In this document: piece by piece, positions 1 through 9,109 of the stretch
Position numbering within the stretch: position 1 is the stretch's first letter
Layout: each line of letters opens with the position of its first letter
From: Aphanothece sp. CMT-3BRIN-NPC111
Lineage (GTDB): Bacteria; Cyanobacteriota; Cyanobacteriia; Cyanobacteriales; JAHHGU01
Reading direction: 5' to 3'
DNA length: 64,000 nt
Assembly (NCBI GenBank): GCA_019359765.1
Contig: JAHHGU010000012.1
Span: 1 to 64,000, forward strand
Notes under the pieces: model-generated
Database searches by the model: none
The model's input: only the letters and a program-made list of their open reading frames with translations
What the model was told of the DNA's origin: nothing
Program-made: the position numbers and the translations under genes

Positions 1-872
1 GCTCCGGCGATGCCTCCCTGCTTATAGCGGGCAAGACCCCGATTGTTGTAAGCTTCGGCAAAGTTAGGATTGAGTTGAAGAGCCTGGTTATAATCAGCGA
101 TCGCTCCTTGGTAGTCACCTCGCTCGGCTTTATCTACCCCACGGCTGAAGAAGTTGACAGCAGAAAGTGAGCGCACTGCTGGAGGCAAACTTCCCCTGAC
201 CATTTCCACATTATTTCCAGCTCTCAAATAGGTGTTTATCCCAATCCCCAGAACAAAACTCACCGTCCCAGTTCTCAAATCTGGTATAGCTCGTCCATTA
301 ATCCCTACTACGTAACCCCGGTCATCTAGTACCGGACCGCCACTCATTCCTGGAACAGCATTAATTGTGTAAACAAGGGAATAGCCATCTTTTGGTCTTT
401 GCAGGCGGCTGGAAATGTACCCAGTAAGAAACTGATAGCTGCGTTCTGGGATCAGGGGGCCAGGATCTGCCCAGCCAGCCACATAAACCTTTATTCCCTC
501 CGTCAAAGAGTCAGAATTGCCTAACTCCGCAACACGGTAGCTTTGGGAACTGGTGAACTGCAACACCGCTAAGTCCACCGCTGGCTGTCTTTTAACAAGG
601 CTTGAGTTAACTGAATATCTCCTGCCATCTGAAGTCTGAACTATATAAGTTCCCGCCGCATTTACCACATGCCAGTTAGTAAGGACAACGTAAGTGTTTC
701 CTTGGCGGTTAATAATTACGCCAGAGCCAGTATTTTTTCCATCGATACGAACCGTAATTCCTTTGGCAATGACGTTAACCTCCGGTCCTGATAAGGCTAA
801 TACGGCTTGAGACGGCACTAACAAAATAAATGCACCAATTAGCGCTATCCTAACTTCGGAGGAAAACCTCAA
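1..872 (-). CDS. Trypsin-like serine protease with TPR tail (C-terminus off window)
   Basis: The minus-strand frame stays open to base 1, so the C-terminus is missing. I start it at a TTG (870-872) because a clear AAGGAG ribosome site lies 8 bases upstream (complement of 881-886) and no ATG fits. After a hydrophobic signal-like N-terminus (ALIGAFILLVPSQAVLA) comes a trypsin fold with the triad visible: His in TNWHVV, Asp in DLAVLQF and Ser in GMSGGPV. The frame then enters TPR-type sequence (AIADYNQALQLNPNFAEAY). The protein is probably exported. It is a paralogue of the next gene on the same strand. Substrate is unknown. The protease call is firm; the extent of the TPR part cannot be judged. 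Confidence 0.85.
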   Translation of the reverse strand, partial: MRFSSEVRIALIGAFILLVPSQAVLALSGPEVNVIAKGITVRIDGKNTGSGVIINRQGNTYVVLTNWHVVNAAGTYIVQTSDGRRYSVNSSLVKRQPAVDLAVLQFTSSQSYRVAELGNSDSLTEGIKVYVAGWADPGPLIPERSYQFLTGYISSRLQRPKDGYSLVYTINAVPGMSGGPVLDDRGYVVGINGRAIPDLRTGTVSFVLGIGINTYLRAGNNVEMVRGSLPPAVRSLSAVNFFSRGVDKAERGDYQGAIADYNQALQLNPNFAEAYNNRGLARYKQGGIAG

Positions 873-979
873 TTTTTGAACTCCTTGACTGCCAAATTTA
901 GTAATTTATATTACTTTAAGGAACCACAAAGGCACAAAGGAAAAAGCTCTAGATAAAGTTCACAAATGATTTAGAATTG

Positions 980-1897
980 CTATATTTGCACCTGCTGCTT
1001 TAGTTGCACAAACGTCTCAATAGGAATTGCCCAGCTAAAGCGAGTAATTCGAGCTTGCATTTGTTGATCGGGATGGGAACCATCTTTAAACACATACGGA
1101 TCGCCCCAGAGCGGATATGCGTGCATCCCATTGATGCCCACAACTTTACCCTGACTATTCAGCAGGGGCCCCCCACTCATACCTTTCTCAATGTCGTTAG
1201 TGTAGCCAATCTGATAGCCCCCCTCTATAGCTTTATGCAGTACCAGGGACACCTGACCACTTCTGAAGACAAACCCTCTCACCCCCTGCATTCGCCCCCT
1301 GAGTAAAAATTCTTGCTTCTCTTCCCTGGTTTTAGGGGGGAGCGAAGGGTGTAAAAATTCTGTTTTAGCTTCCTTCCTTTGAGGGGGATAAGATGCCCCC
1401 CCTGGAAAAGGAAACCCAGCTGCAAACACCTCATCTCCTACTTCCAAGGTAGATGAAGCCTCCACAGATGCCAGAGGATAAACTTTATTAGTACTGCTGA
1501 ACTGCAATATTCCCAAATCATTTCCCTGTACGAGCGTCGGTGGCAAGCTCTCAACAGCCCTGTATATATGCCCATCTGGAGTTTGAATACTATAGGGGGA
1601 GTCTCCTGCTATCAGCACGTGGGCGTTGGTCAGAACTGTATAAACCGACCCTTGCCTATGAATTAAAATCCCTGAACCCAACACCTCTTTTGAGAACACC
1701 TTCACCGTGATTGTTCGAGCCTTATGGTACAAATCTTTTACTGAGAGTTGGTTTAGCGATGTTTCTGCTTTTAGGCTTCGGGTAGAAATACTCACATTTG
1801 GTGCTTGTGCTGGCACTGCCACCACTAAACTGCTAGAGAGAGCAAGCAGCATTATTAGTTGCCAGTAGATTTGGGCAGACTTTGGCGGTTTGCTCAA
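980..1897 (-). CDS. Exported trypsin-like serine protease
   Basis: 305 residues with a signal peptide-like start (hydrophobic 13-30, then AVPAQA). The trypsin-type triad is visible at His93 (TNAHVL), Asp127 (GNDLGIL) and Ser241 (GMSGGPLL), so it should be active. It is a paralogue of the protease encoded just downstream on the same strand, about 100 bases away, but lacks the TPR tail. Residues 171-202 are an in-frame tandem duplication of 16 residues (PPQRKEAKTEFLHPSL then PPKTREEKQEFLLRGR), encoded by a 48-base direct repeat, in a loop between the Asp and Ser motifs. The repeat looks like a late insertion. Likely periplasmic protein processing; substrate not known. Confidence 0.85.
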   Translation of the reverse strand: MSKPPKSAQIYWQLIMLLALSSSLVVAVPAQAPNVSISTRSLKAETSLNQLSVKDLYHKARTITVKVFSKEVLGSGILIHRQGSVYTVLTNAHVLIAGDSPYSIQTPDGHIYRAVESLPPTLVQGNDLGILQFSSTNKVYPLASVEASSTLEVGDEVFAAGFPFPGGASYPPQRKEAKTEFLHPSLPPKTREEKQEFLLRGRMQGVRGFVFRSGQVSLVLHKAIEGGYQIGYTNDIEKGMSGGPLLNSQGKVVGINGMHAYPLWGDPYVFKDGSHPDQQMQARITRFSWAIPIETFVQLKQQVQI

Positions 1898-1953
1898 CTT
1901 TTATAGGGAACTTTAATTCAAGTGGAAGCTATCTAACTGGGAGGTAAACTATC

Positions 1954-2520
1954 TCACTCAACAGCAGCTATGTCTATTAGTTTCTCTATATCAACATAAG
2001 CCTCACCATCGTGGTAGAAGATAACTTGGCTTCCGCTCAGCTGGATCACTCTGCCTGCTGCGCGAGCGCGGAGATCGAGAAGCCGTTGCAGAACTAGCTG
2101 GGGATCTCGTCCACGCTTGAGAGTGACTAATACTGCTTTTGAATCACAATTACCGCCCTGAAAATCAGCAACGCATAAAACAGGGTATCTGTTAACAGTT
2201 CCAGTTCTGATAAACTTTAATTTACCGTTGTCGTTATATCTCTGGAACCTGGCAGTAACATTTTGGCAGCGCTCCTGTGGGGTATAGTTGGAGCCGCTGA
2301 AAGCATTAGAAATCCAACGAATCATTGGTATATCTCCCCGTGAGGTGCGAACAAAGGTTGCGGGGACACCGCTGCTTCTACTGCAAAAAAACCTATTACC
2401 CTCAGCATAGCTGGGTTGAGTGACGCTAGCGATTGTGGTGATCGCGCTAAGAATTAGCGTAGCAGCTCCATAGGCTCTCGGTAAACAGGTCAACCTAGGA
2501 ATAAATAACTTAAGTTTCAT
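1954..2520 (-). CDS. COP23-domain exported protein
   Basis: 188 residues. A signal peptide occupies about 1-40 (ATLILSAITTIASV, then SYAEG). The mature part matches my recollection of the COP23 (circadian oscillating protein) family of cyanobacteria: FFCSRSSGVPATFVRT near the start, an RFQRYNDNGKL strand, cysteines at VLCVA and NCDSKAV that could form disulfides, and a VLVTLKRGRDP stretch followed by a helical LDLRARAAG segment. The family was described as rhythmically accumulating and membrane associated; its biochemical role is unknown. It sits on the same strand as the two proteases but is separated from them and is probably transcribed alone. Confidence 0.75.
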   Translation of the reverse strand: MKLKLFIPRLTCLPRAYGAATLILSAITTIASVTQPSYAEGNRFFCSRSSGVPATFVRTSRGDIPMIRWISNAFSGSNYTPQERCQNVTARFQRYNDNGKLKFIRTGTVNRYPVLCVADFQGGNCDSKAVLVTLKRGRDPQLVLQRLLDLRARAAGRVIQLSGSQVIFYHDGEAYVDIEKLIDIAAVE

Positions 2521-2628
2521 GTGATATTACGCTTCTACAGAAGCGGCAGCATATTTATTTGATGCACTCTAACTCATAGCATTTATCTTTATTTAAAGCT
2601 AAATATTGGCAGTTTATTAGAGAAATTA

Positions 2629-5600
2629 TTACCACTGTGGCGCTGCCGCTAGCAAGTGACCTGCTGCTGCGCTATCCACTGGCTTAGAGAAAAAGTACCC
2701 TTGTGCCTGTCCGCATTGCAGCGCCCGGAGTTGGGCTAGCTGATGAGCCGTTTCCACTCCTTCGGCAATCACATCCATGTGCAGACTGTGAGCCAAGGTG
2801 ACTATTGCCTGTACAATCTCGGAATTTTCCCCATCAATGCTCATGTGACTGACAAAAGAGCGATCAATCTTCAACGTATTGAGGGGAAAACGGTGCAGAT
2901 AACTCAAAGAAGAATAGCCCGTCCCAAAGTCATCAATGCTCAACTGGATGCCTAAAGCTTTTAGCTGTTGAAACATGATCGTGGTGGCTTCAGCATTTTC
3001 CATAACCGCACTTTCTGTAATCTCTAGCTTGAGACGGCGTGCTTCTAGTCCTGTATCCTGCAAAATTTGCTGAATTTGCGTTAGCAGATTCGGTTGAGAA
3101 AACTCTATGGCGGAAAGATTGACGCTAATTGTCAGTTCGGGAAATTCTCGGTGCCAGATGTGCATTTGACGGCAGGCTTCGCGCAAAACCCACGCTCCTA
3201 TAGGGATAATCAGACCAATTTCTGAGGCTAGGGGAATAAACTCCGCTGGGGAAATCATGCCGCGTTCTGGGTGAAATAAGCGCACCAGTGCCTCAAACCC
3301 GGTAATTCTCCCGGTGGATAGACAAACAATCGGCTGGTAATGAACGCAAAACTCTTGCCGCTCAAGTGCCCGTCTTAAGTCATTCTCCAGCTGCAATCGC
3401 GCTAATGCTGTGGTGTGCATGGTAGTGTTGAAGACTTCGTAGCGGGCTTTGCCCAGCGCTTTTGCCCGGTACATGGCGATGTCAGCATCGCGCAGCAGGT
3501 CTCCGGGCCAATTGTATGTATACCCTGGTGGATTCCCCCAACCTACGGCAATGCCAATGCTGGCGGTGATGAACACTTCATGCCCGCCGAGAGCAATTGG
3601 TCGTTCGAGTTGCTTTTGGATGCGGTTAGCAACGCTGGTGACTTCGTTAATATCTTTAACGTCTTGCAACAGGATAACGAACTCGTCGCCTCCAATACGG
3701 GCAACTGTATCCCCAAAGTTTACTTCCAACTCTAACCGACGCGCGATCGCGATCAGCAGCTGATCCCCCGCTGAGTGCCCCAAGCTGTCATTGACGACCT
3801 TGAAGCGATCTAAATCTAAAAATAGAACCGCAAATTGGTAATTGCAGTGACCTCTTTGGTACAAGTTCCGAGAGCGTGTCGTGCAGCGGCGTATCGCCTG
3901 CCCCAACCGATCCATGAATAACGCCCGGTTTGGCAAATTAGTAAGAGCGTCATGAAAGGCATCATAGATGAGCTGTTCTTCAGCTAGCTTACGATCCGTA
4001 ATATCAGTCTGGGAGCCAGACATACGATAAGCTTTCCCACTAGCATCTCGAACAGCCAGCGCACGGCAGAGCATCCAGCGATAGGTTCCGTCTCGATGTA
4101 AGATGCGATACTCTTTTTCAAAGTGAGAAATTAGCCCCTCTAAATGGGCATTAAGGGCGCTCTTGACTCGCTCAAGGTCTTCCGGATGCACCCGGTTAAA
4201 CCACTCATCTAGGCTGCCGCTAATTTCGCGATCTTCGTGCCCAAGCATGACTTTCCAACGGGGGGAAAAATATACCTGATCTGTTTTCAGGTTCCAATCC
4301 CATAGCCCCGCATTGCTGCCGCTAACTGCCAGGGCATAGCGCTCCTCACTTTCTTTGAGCGCCTCCTCTGCTCGCTTGCGCTCAATGGCGGATGCCAGCA
4401 CATTAGCAACGCTTTGCAGGAAGTTAATGTCATCTTCTGTAAACTGCCGCTTTTTACTTGTGTGGACACCTAAGACGCCGAACGGGGGAGGCAAGAGGTG
4501 AGATTCTTCTCTGTTGCTTTTTGCTTGCCTTTCTATGATGACACTTGCCCCAGAGACGAGGCGGTGGTTGTGCAGCAGAGGAGTTCCAGAAAGGCGCGTT
4601 TCCCCTTGCAAATCTTCGACATTTACTGGCTTTACGGTAAAACCGGCCTGGGAACCTTCATGGGCACCTACATCTGTGCCTACAGGCTCTTCTTGCGAGC
4701 AAAAGGCCGCGTGTGATCTGAAAGCGCTACCTCCTAAGATCAGTTCCAGAACTTGGCAATATTCAACCTTTAGCGCTTGGGCAACAAGTGTGGCAGCTGT
4801 GTCCATTAGGATGTTGAGATCGGTACCTGCCAGCGCCTGTTGACCTAGTTCCGCTACTACAGCTTGTTGTTGGGCATGGGCTATGACTGCACACTCTGCC
4901 CGCTTGCGATCGTCGATGTCAGTGTTTATCCCAAACCAACTGACAATTTGGTTTTGCTCATCGCGTATAGGTAATGCACGGCCTATGTGCCAACGATAAT
5001 TTCCATCAACCCCACTTTTAAGGCGAAATTCGATTTCGTAAGGTTCCCCTGTTTCCAGTGACTTTTTCCAGATGTCCAGGCATATTGATAAATCGTCTGG
5101 ATGCACTACCTGCTGCCATCCTAAGCCCACCATTTGCTCAAATGTGCGCCCGAAATAGTCAAGAACAGGCTGATTGACGTAATCAAGTTTGCCATCTGCT
5201 TTTGCCGTCCATACCTGCTGAGGGATAGCTTCCTTCAGCCAACGAAAGCGTTTTGAAAGAGTGAGCAAAGCGTCCTCTGTTTGCTTGCGCTCAGTAACGT
5301 CTGTCTGAATGCCCACGAAATATAGTAAATCGCCCAACTCGGAGAATACCGGGGAGATTTTTAATTCGTTCCAGAATGGCTGACCATCTTTTCGGTAGTT
5401 TAACAGCGTGACTTTAACTTCTTGTTGTTGGGCTATGGCAGTTCTAATTTGGGCGATCGCTTCAATATCTGTGTCTTTTCCTTGCAGAAAGCGGCAGTTG
5501 CGACCCATAATCTCTTCTGGCTGATACCCAGTGATCCGGGAGAAAGCTGGGTTGGAGTAGATGATCGGGCTGTTTGCTTGGTGAGGATCTGCGATCACAA

Positions 5601-6552
5601 CTCCATCTGAGACTGAAGCAACAGCACCTGCAAGTTGCAGGTTATCAGCGATTGCTTGCCGGAGTGCTTCCTGATGCCGCTTGCGCTCAGTGATGTCACT
5701 AGCAGCTGCATAAATCAATTGCTGTTTAGTGATCGGTGTCGCCTTCCACAATAGCCATTTGTACGAGCCGTCTTGACAGCGATAGCGATTTTCAAATTCA
5801 TAAATTGTCTCGGTGCCCGTGGTCAGTTTCTGCACTTGCAGCAGCGTGGCTTCACGGTCTTCTGGATGTACAAATTCTATACAAGGTCTAGCCAGTAGTT
5901 CCTCAGTGGTATAGCCCAACGTTTTTTCAAAAGCTGGGTTCAGGCGCTGGAAATAGCCATCGAACCCCGCTACACACAACATATTTAGGGAGAGCGTGAA
6001 GAAATAATCTAGATCTTCCTGTGCTTGTTGCCCATCTTGGAGGGCACGGTTGAGCTGAGTCAAATTATTTTGTAATTCCACCTGGATGCCCAGTTGCCTA
6101 CCCAATGCCAGCAGTGCCTCTTTCTGCTCTGGGTTCAACTGGCACGGCAGAAGGTCTATGACTCCTAAAACACCAATGCGATCGCCTTTGGGAGTCACTA
6201 TAGGTACACCAGCATAAAACCAGATATTACCGCTATAAGTTACTATTTGTTTGTCAGCAAAGCCGACATCCTGATGCGTATCCTGGAGAAGAAACAGGTC
6301 ATATTCGAGCAGTAAATCATTATAATAGGTTTCACTATCTGGGAGTTCCAGAAGATAATCACTCTGCTGTGAGTTAAACCAGTGCTGGGTGCCATCAATT
6401 AACCAGACTCTAGCAATTGACGTTCTACAAATGTGTGTGGCTAGGCGACTAATATCGTCAAACGCCTTTGGGTAATGTAGTCTGAGAATACTAGAATCGT
6501 ATTTTAAAGCTAAATTTACTGCTTGCTTTTCAGATAATTTTTGTTTAATCAT
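2629..6552 (-). CDS. GAF-PAS-LOV-PAS-GAF-PAS-GGDEF-EAL c-di-GMP protein
   Basis: 1307 residues, cytoplasmic. Domains by eye: GAF about 20-165; PAS about 183-292; PAS/LOV 305-423; PAS 432-552; GAF 565-727; PAS 735-857; GGDEF 865-1045; EAL 1055-1305. The second PAS carries the flavin-binding LOV signature NCRFLQ with Cys353, the residue that forms the blue-light adduct in LOV photoreceptors. The GGDEF motif (954-958, RIGGDEF) and EAL motif (1087-1089, GFEALVR) are both intact, so cyclase and phosphodiesterase activities are both possible; no RxxD inhibitory site is seen just before GGDEF. The most likely role is a blue-light and ligand input controlling c-di-GMP, as in motility or aggregation. 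Net activity cannot be read from the sequence. Confidence 0.88.
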   Translation of the reverse strand: MIKQKLSEKQAVNLALKYDSSILRLHYPKAFDDISRLATHICRTSIARVWLIDGTQHWFNSQQSDYLLELPDSETYYNDLLLEYDLFLLQDTHQDVGFADKQIVTYSGNIWFYAGVPIVTPKGDRIGVLGVIDLLPCQLNPEQKEALLALGRQLGIQVELQNNLTQLNRALQDGQQAQEDLDYFFTLSLNMLCVAGFDGYFQRLNPAFEKTLGYTTEELLARPCIEFVHPEDREATLLQVQKLTTGTETIYEFENRYRCQDGSYKWLLWKATPITKQQLIYAAASDITERKRHQEALRQAIADNLQLAGAVASVSDGVVIADPHQANSPIIYSNPAFSRITGYQPEEIMGRNCRFLQGKDTDIEAIAQIRTAIAQQQEVKVTLLNYRKDGQPFWNELKISPVFSELGDLLYFVGIQTDVTERKQTEDALLTLSKRFRWLKEAIPQQVWTAKADGKLDYVNQPVLDYFGRTFEQMVGLGWQQVVHPDDLSICLDIWKKSLETGEPYEIEFRLKSGVDGNYRWHIGRALPIRDEQNQIVSWFGINTDIDDRKRAECAVIAHAQQQAVVAELGQQALAGTDLNILMDTAATLVAQALKVEYCQVLELILGGSAFRSHAAFCSQEEPVGTDVGAHEGSQAGFTVKPVNVEDLQGETRLSGTPLLHNHRLVSGASVIIERQAKSNREESHLLPPPFGVLGVHTSKKRQFTEDDINFLQSVANVLASAIERKRAEEALKESEERYALAVSGSNAGLWDWNLKTDQVYFSPRWKVMLGHEDREISGSLDEWFNRVHPEDLERVKSALNAHLEGLISHFEKEYRILHRDGTYRWMLCRALAVRDASGKAYRMSGSQTDITDRKLAEEQLIYDAFHDALTNLPNRALFMDRLGQAIRRCTTRSRNLYQRGHCNYQFAVLFLDLDRFKVVNDSLGHSAGDQLLIAIARRLELEVNFGDTVARIGGDEFVILLQDVKDINEVTSVANRIQKQLERPIALGGHEVFITASIGIAVGWGNPPGYTYNWPGDLLRDADIAMYRAKALGKARYEVFNTTMHTTALARLQLENDLRRALERQEFCVHYQPIVCLSTGRITGFEALVRLFHPERGMISPAEFIPLASEIGLIIPIGAWVLREACRQMHIWHREFPELTISVNLSAIEFSQPNLLTQIQQILQDTGLEARRLKLEITESAVMENAEATTIMFQQLKALGIQLSIDDFGTGYSSLSYLHRFPLNTLKIDRSFVSHMSIDGENSEIVQAIVTLAHSLHMDVIAEGVETAHQLAQLRALQCGQAQGYFFSKPVDSAAAGHLLAAAPQW

Positions 6553-7182
6553 TCCTAATTACTGTGGTTAGCAAGTTAGAACATTTAGGCAGAGATAAAG
6601 CCCGGAAGTAGGAAGATCTAAACATATTTAATATCTCAAATTTTGTTGGTATTGTCTCTATAACCTTAGTAAATATATGGAAATTCCTGATTAATGCAAT
6701 TATCGGGAATAAGGTGATGGGATAATAGCGGCATCGCCCCATATCCTCACATATCTAAATCATTCCACGATTCAGCAACACTAATGTATCTGTATTATCA
6801 GCGATTTGCGAGCCGCTCTGGGAAAGCTAGTGAAAGTCTATCTCCTTTAAGGGAATTTTTGAGGTTCCCTGTTGTTCTCTTATTCTCACCCTTTTATTAA
6901 CGATTTTAATCATTGCTTAACTTTTCTCAATTTTCTAGAGGTGATAGCTAAAACAACAAGCCCCACCTGATGCTCAAAATTAATGGGCACAAATGGGGCT
7001 GAAGAGGCAGTTAGGAAATATGTTGGTGTTCAAGATCACACAGATCACGGAACTTTTAATAAGTTCTTCATCTGTATACTGAGCCAATTGAGGGGAATTT
7101 TAGAGTTTTTATGGGTCTTGGCGACGAGATACATTGGCCTCAATGATATTAAGAAGATTTTCGCCACCAAGCCCATACCCGC
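6553..7182. other. Intergenic region, about 630 bases
   Basis: AT-rich spacer between the GGDEF/EAL gene and the TPR gene, both on the minus strand. It should hold the promoter of the GGDEF/EAL gene near 6553-6800. Open frames of 65 and 88 residues here have no recognisable protein signature and I reject them as genes. AGCCCCA near 6960 and TGGGGCT near 6994 could pair as a weak stem of 7 pairs. I see nothing else. Confidence 0.4.
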
Positions 7183-8301
7183 TCAGCTAGATTTTTTCAG
7201 TTCTTGCAGCGCAGCTTCCGCTTTCTGCTCACCCTCTGTTTGTCCCTGACTCCGGTAAAGGTCACGAGCTTTCTCCAGTGCGGCGATCGCACTACTGAGG
7301 CGATCGCGCTGTCTCAAAGCCATTGCCAGGTTATAGTGAGCCTGGGCATTTTGAGGAGCGATTTCAATTAAAGTGCGATAGGCAACAATCGCTTGCAAGT
7401 AATCTTGCTTCGCCATAAAAGTTTCCCCAATCGATGCCTGTGCTTCCGCTAAATTAGGTTGCAGGGAGATGGCTCGTTGATAAGCTTCCAGAGCGCCGTC
7501 AAAATTCTTTTGGGCTTGCATAACTTTGCCCATTTGCAATTGGATCTGCGGATTCCGAGGTTCCAGTTGCGCCGCCCTCTGCAAAACGGCAAGCGCTGCA
7601 CCAGTATTGCCTTGGCGCAACCAAGCGTTTCCCAGCTTCAACTGCACCCTGCTGCTGCGAGGAGCCAGTGCCGCTGCCTGCTGGAAAGACAAAATTGCCT
7701 GCTGAGCACGCCCTTGCTGTAAGTGGTTTGAGCCGATTGTTTCGTAAGTTTCAGCATTTTTCGGGTCAAGTGCGATCGCTTTCTCATAGGCAGCCATAGC
7801 GCCTTTATCGTCTCCTTGACGTCCCAACACCACCCCCAGACCTAAATAAGCCTTGCTATTTTTGGGGTTCAACTCGACTGTACGACGATAAGCCGCAGCG
7901 GCACCAGGATTGTCTCCGGCGTTGGCGAGACTGTAGCCCAGTGCATAATGAAAATCTGCATTGTTCGGTGCCAGAGCGATCGCCTGTTTATATGCGATTG
8001 TCGCTTCTTTAAACTTGCCCTGAAGCGCTTGTAAATAGCCGATAGCGGAATAAATTCGGGGGTTTTTGCGGTCTATACCGGCGGCTTGTTGATAAATGCT
8101 CAGGGCACCAGCGAGGTCTCCCGCATTCACTCGCTTCAGCCCTTCACTCAACAGGTTGTTCAGCTGTAGGTTGGTTTGCCGGTTGCTCAACACCAGTGGT
8201 TCACTAGCATTGGCGGCTGAGGGCACGGTGGTTGTTACTCCTGCCAACAACAAGCTACTGACTAGGAACAGGGTTTGTTTTTGCACGGTTAATTTTCCCA
8301 C
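7183..8301 (-). CDS. Exported TPR-repeat protein
   Basis: 372 residues. A signal peptide is visible (LFLVSSLLLAGVTTTVPSAANAS, about residues 11-33). From about residue 45 to 350 the protein is a run of eight or more 34-residue tetratricopeptide repeats, recognisable by repeated A-x-Y-x-x-A-I-x-L-x-P patterns such as AYKQAIALAPNNADFHYALG and AYEKAIALDPKNAETYETIG. TPR arrays bind partner proteins; no catalytic domain is present. A periplasmic or thylakoid-lumen scaffold is likely. The upstream spacer to the plus-strand UPF0145 remnant is short, so the two genes have divergent promoters. Function beyond scaffolding cannot be assigned. Confidence 0.85.
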   Translation of the reverse strand: MGKLTVQKQTLFLVSSLLLAGVTTTVPSAANASEPLVLSNRQTNLQLNNLLSEGLKRVNAGDLAGALSIYQQAAGIDRKNPRIYSAIGYLQALQGKFKEATIAYKQAIALAPNNADFHYALGYSLANAGDNPGAAAAYRRTVELNPKNSKAYLGLGVVLGRQGDDKGAMAAYEKAIALDPKNAETYETIGSNHLQQGRAQQAILSFQQAAALAPRSSRVQLKLGNAWLRQGNTGAALAVLQRAAQLEPRNPQIQLQMGKVMQAQKNFDGALEAYQRAISLQPNLAEAQASIGETFMAKQDYLQAIVAYRTLIEIAPQNAQAHYNLAMALRQRDRLSSAIAALEKARDLYRSQGQTEGEQKAEAALQELKKSS

Positions 8302-8430
8302 AGGTTTTCTACGATTTTTCAGTGCTACTATCGACTTGAGCAGTTGCTCATGCCCCTCAAGACTGGATTACTTGTTGCCATATCTATGCAGAGGCTCTGT
8401 CAATTTTAGAAGAATTGTAAAGGATAGTTA

Positions 8431-8783
8431 ATGATTGTAACAACAACTGATGTCATTCAAGGCGCTGTCGTGGAAGCTTATCTGGGGATTGTTACTGCAC
8501 AGGTAGTTTATGGAACTAATGCCCTGCGAGATTTCTTTGCTGGTCTGCGCGATTTTATTGGTGGAGCCACCGGCAGTTATGAGCAGGTATTTGAGCAGGG
8601 ACAGCGGGAAGCAAGTCTCCTTCAGAGACGCCTTCTGCGATCGCAGAACTGCAAAAGAAAGCCCAGCGTCTTAGAGCCAACGCTATTGCTGGGATTGAAG
8701 TAGATACTGGCACGATTAACGTCGCTCAAAGCGGCGTATTACTGCTCATTACCGCCATCGGCACTGCCGTGAAGCTACGGTAA
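8431..8783 (+). pseudogene. UPF0145 (YbjQ) family gene, frameshifted by a small repeat insertion
   Basis: The first 65 or so codons match the UPF0145/YbjQ family (MIVTTTDVIQG, EAYLGIVTAQVVYG, ALRDFFAGLRDFIGG, GSYEQVFEQGQREAS). The frame then shifts and stops at 8701-8703. The rest of the family (AELQKKAQRLRANAI, AGIEVDTGTINV, ITAIGTAVK) continues in another frame to a TAA at 8781-8783. The break lies at a 26-base segment, about 8615-8640, reading CTCCTTCAGAGACGCC and ending in TGCGATC. That resembles a short dispersed repeat common in cyanobacterial genomes. Removing it restores one continuous frame of about 108 residues. The gene is therefore either dead or a sequencing error; the repeat-like content favours a real insertion. 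Confidence 0.7.
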
Positions 8784-9109
8784 GCAAGCTACTACTAATT
8801 TACTCAACGTTAGCTGAGTAGAATTAGGTTTTAACATCTGCCTCTATTTAGCTAATTAACAGTTACTAGCATGAAAAATAAATAATTATTAATTGTGATA
8901 GTTTAAATATGTTAGAGTTTTATACTCTAACTATTTGCTTAATTTAAATTGCTAAAAATATCGAATAAGTAAAATATTTCATCCTTTCGATAGATAGCCT
9001 AAGTATTTCCGCTGGCAGATATTCTCCCGTAAATATCCTTCTAAAGTTGAACTCAAACGCAATATCACAAAAATTACCTGGGCTAAGGAAGCAAGGGAGG
9101 AGGACGGCT
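8784..9109. other. Intergenic region, about 325 bases
   Basis: AT-rich spacer following the UPF0145 remnant. It must hold the promoter of the next membrane-protein gene, whose strong GGGAGGAGG ribosome site lies at 9095-9103. I see no conserved RNA, repeat or further gene. Confidence 0.4.

Noticed and set aside
6545..7249. Small open frames of 65 and 88 residues near 6.6-7.2 kb
   Set aside because: No ribosome site, domain or codon-like composition; one overlaps the end of the TPR gene.
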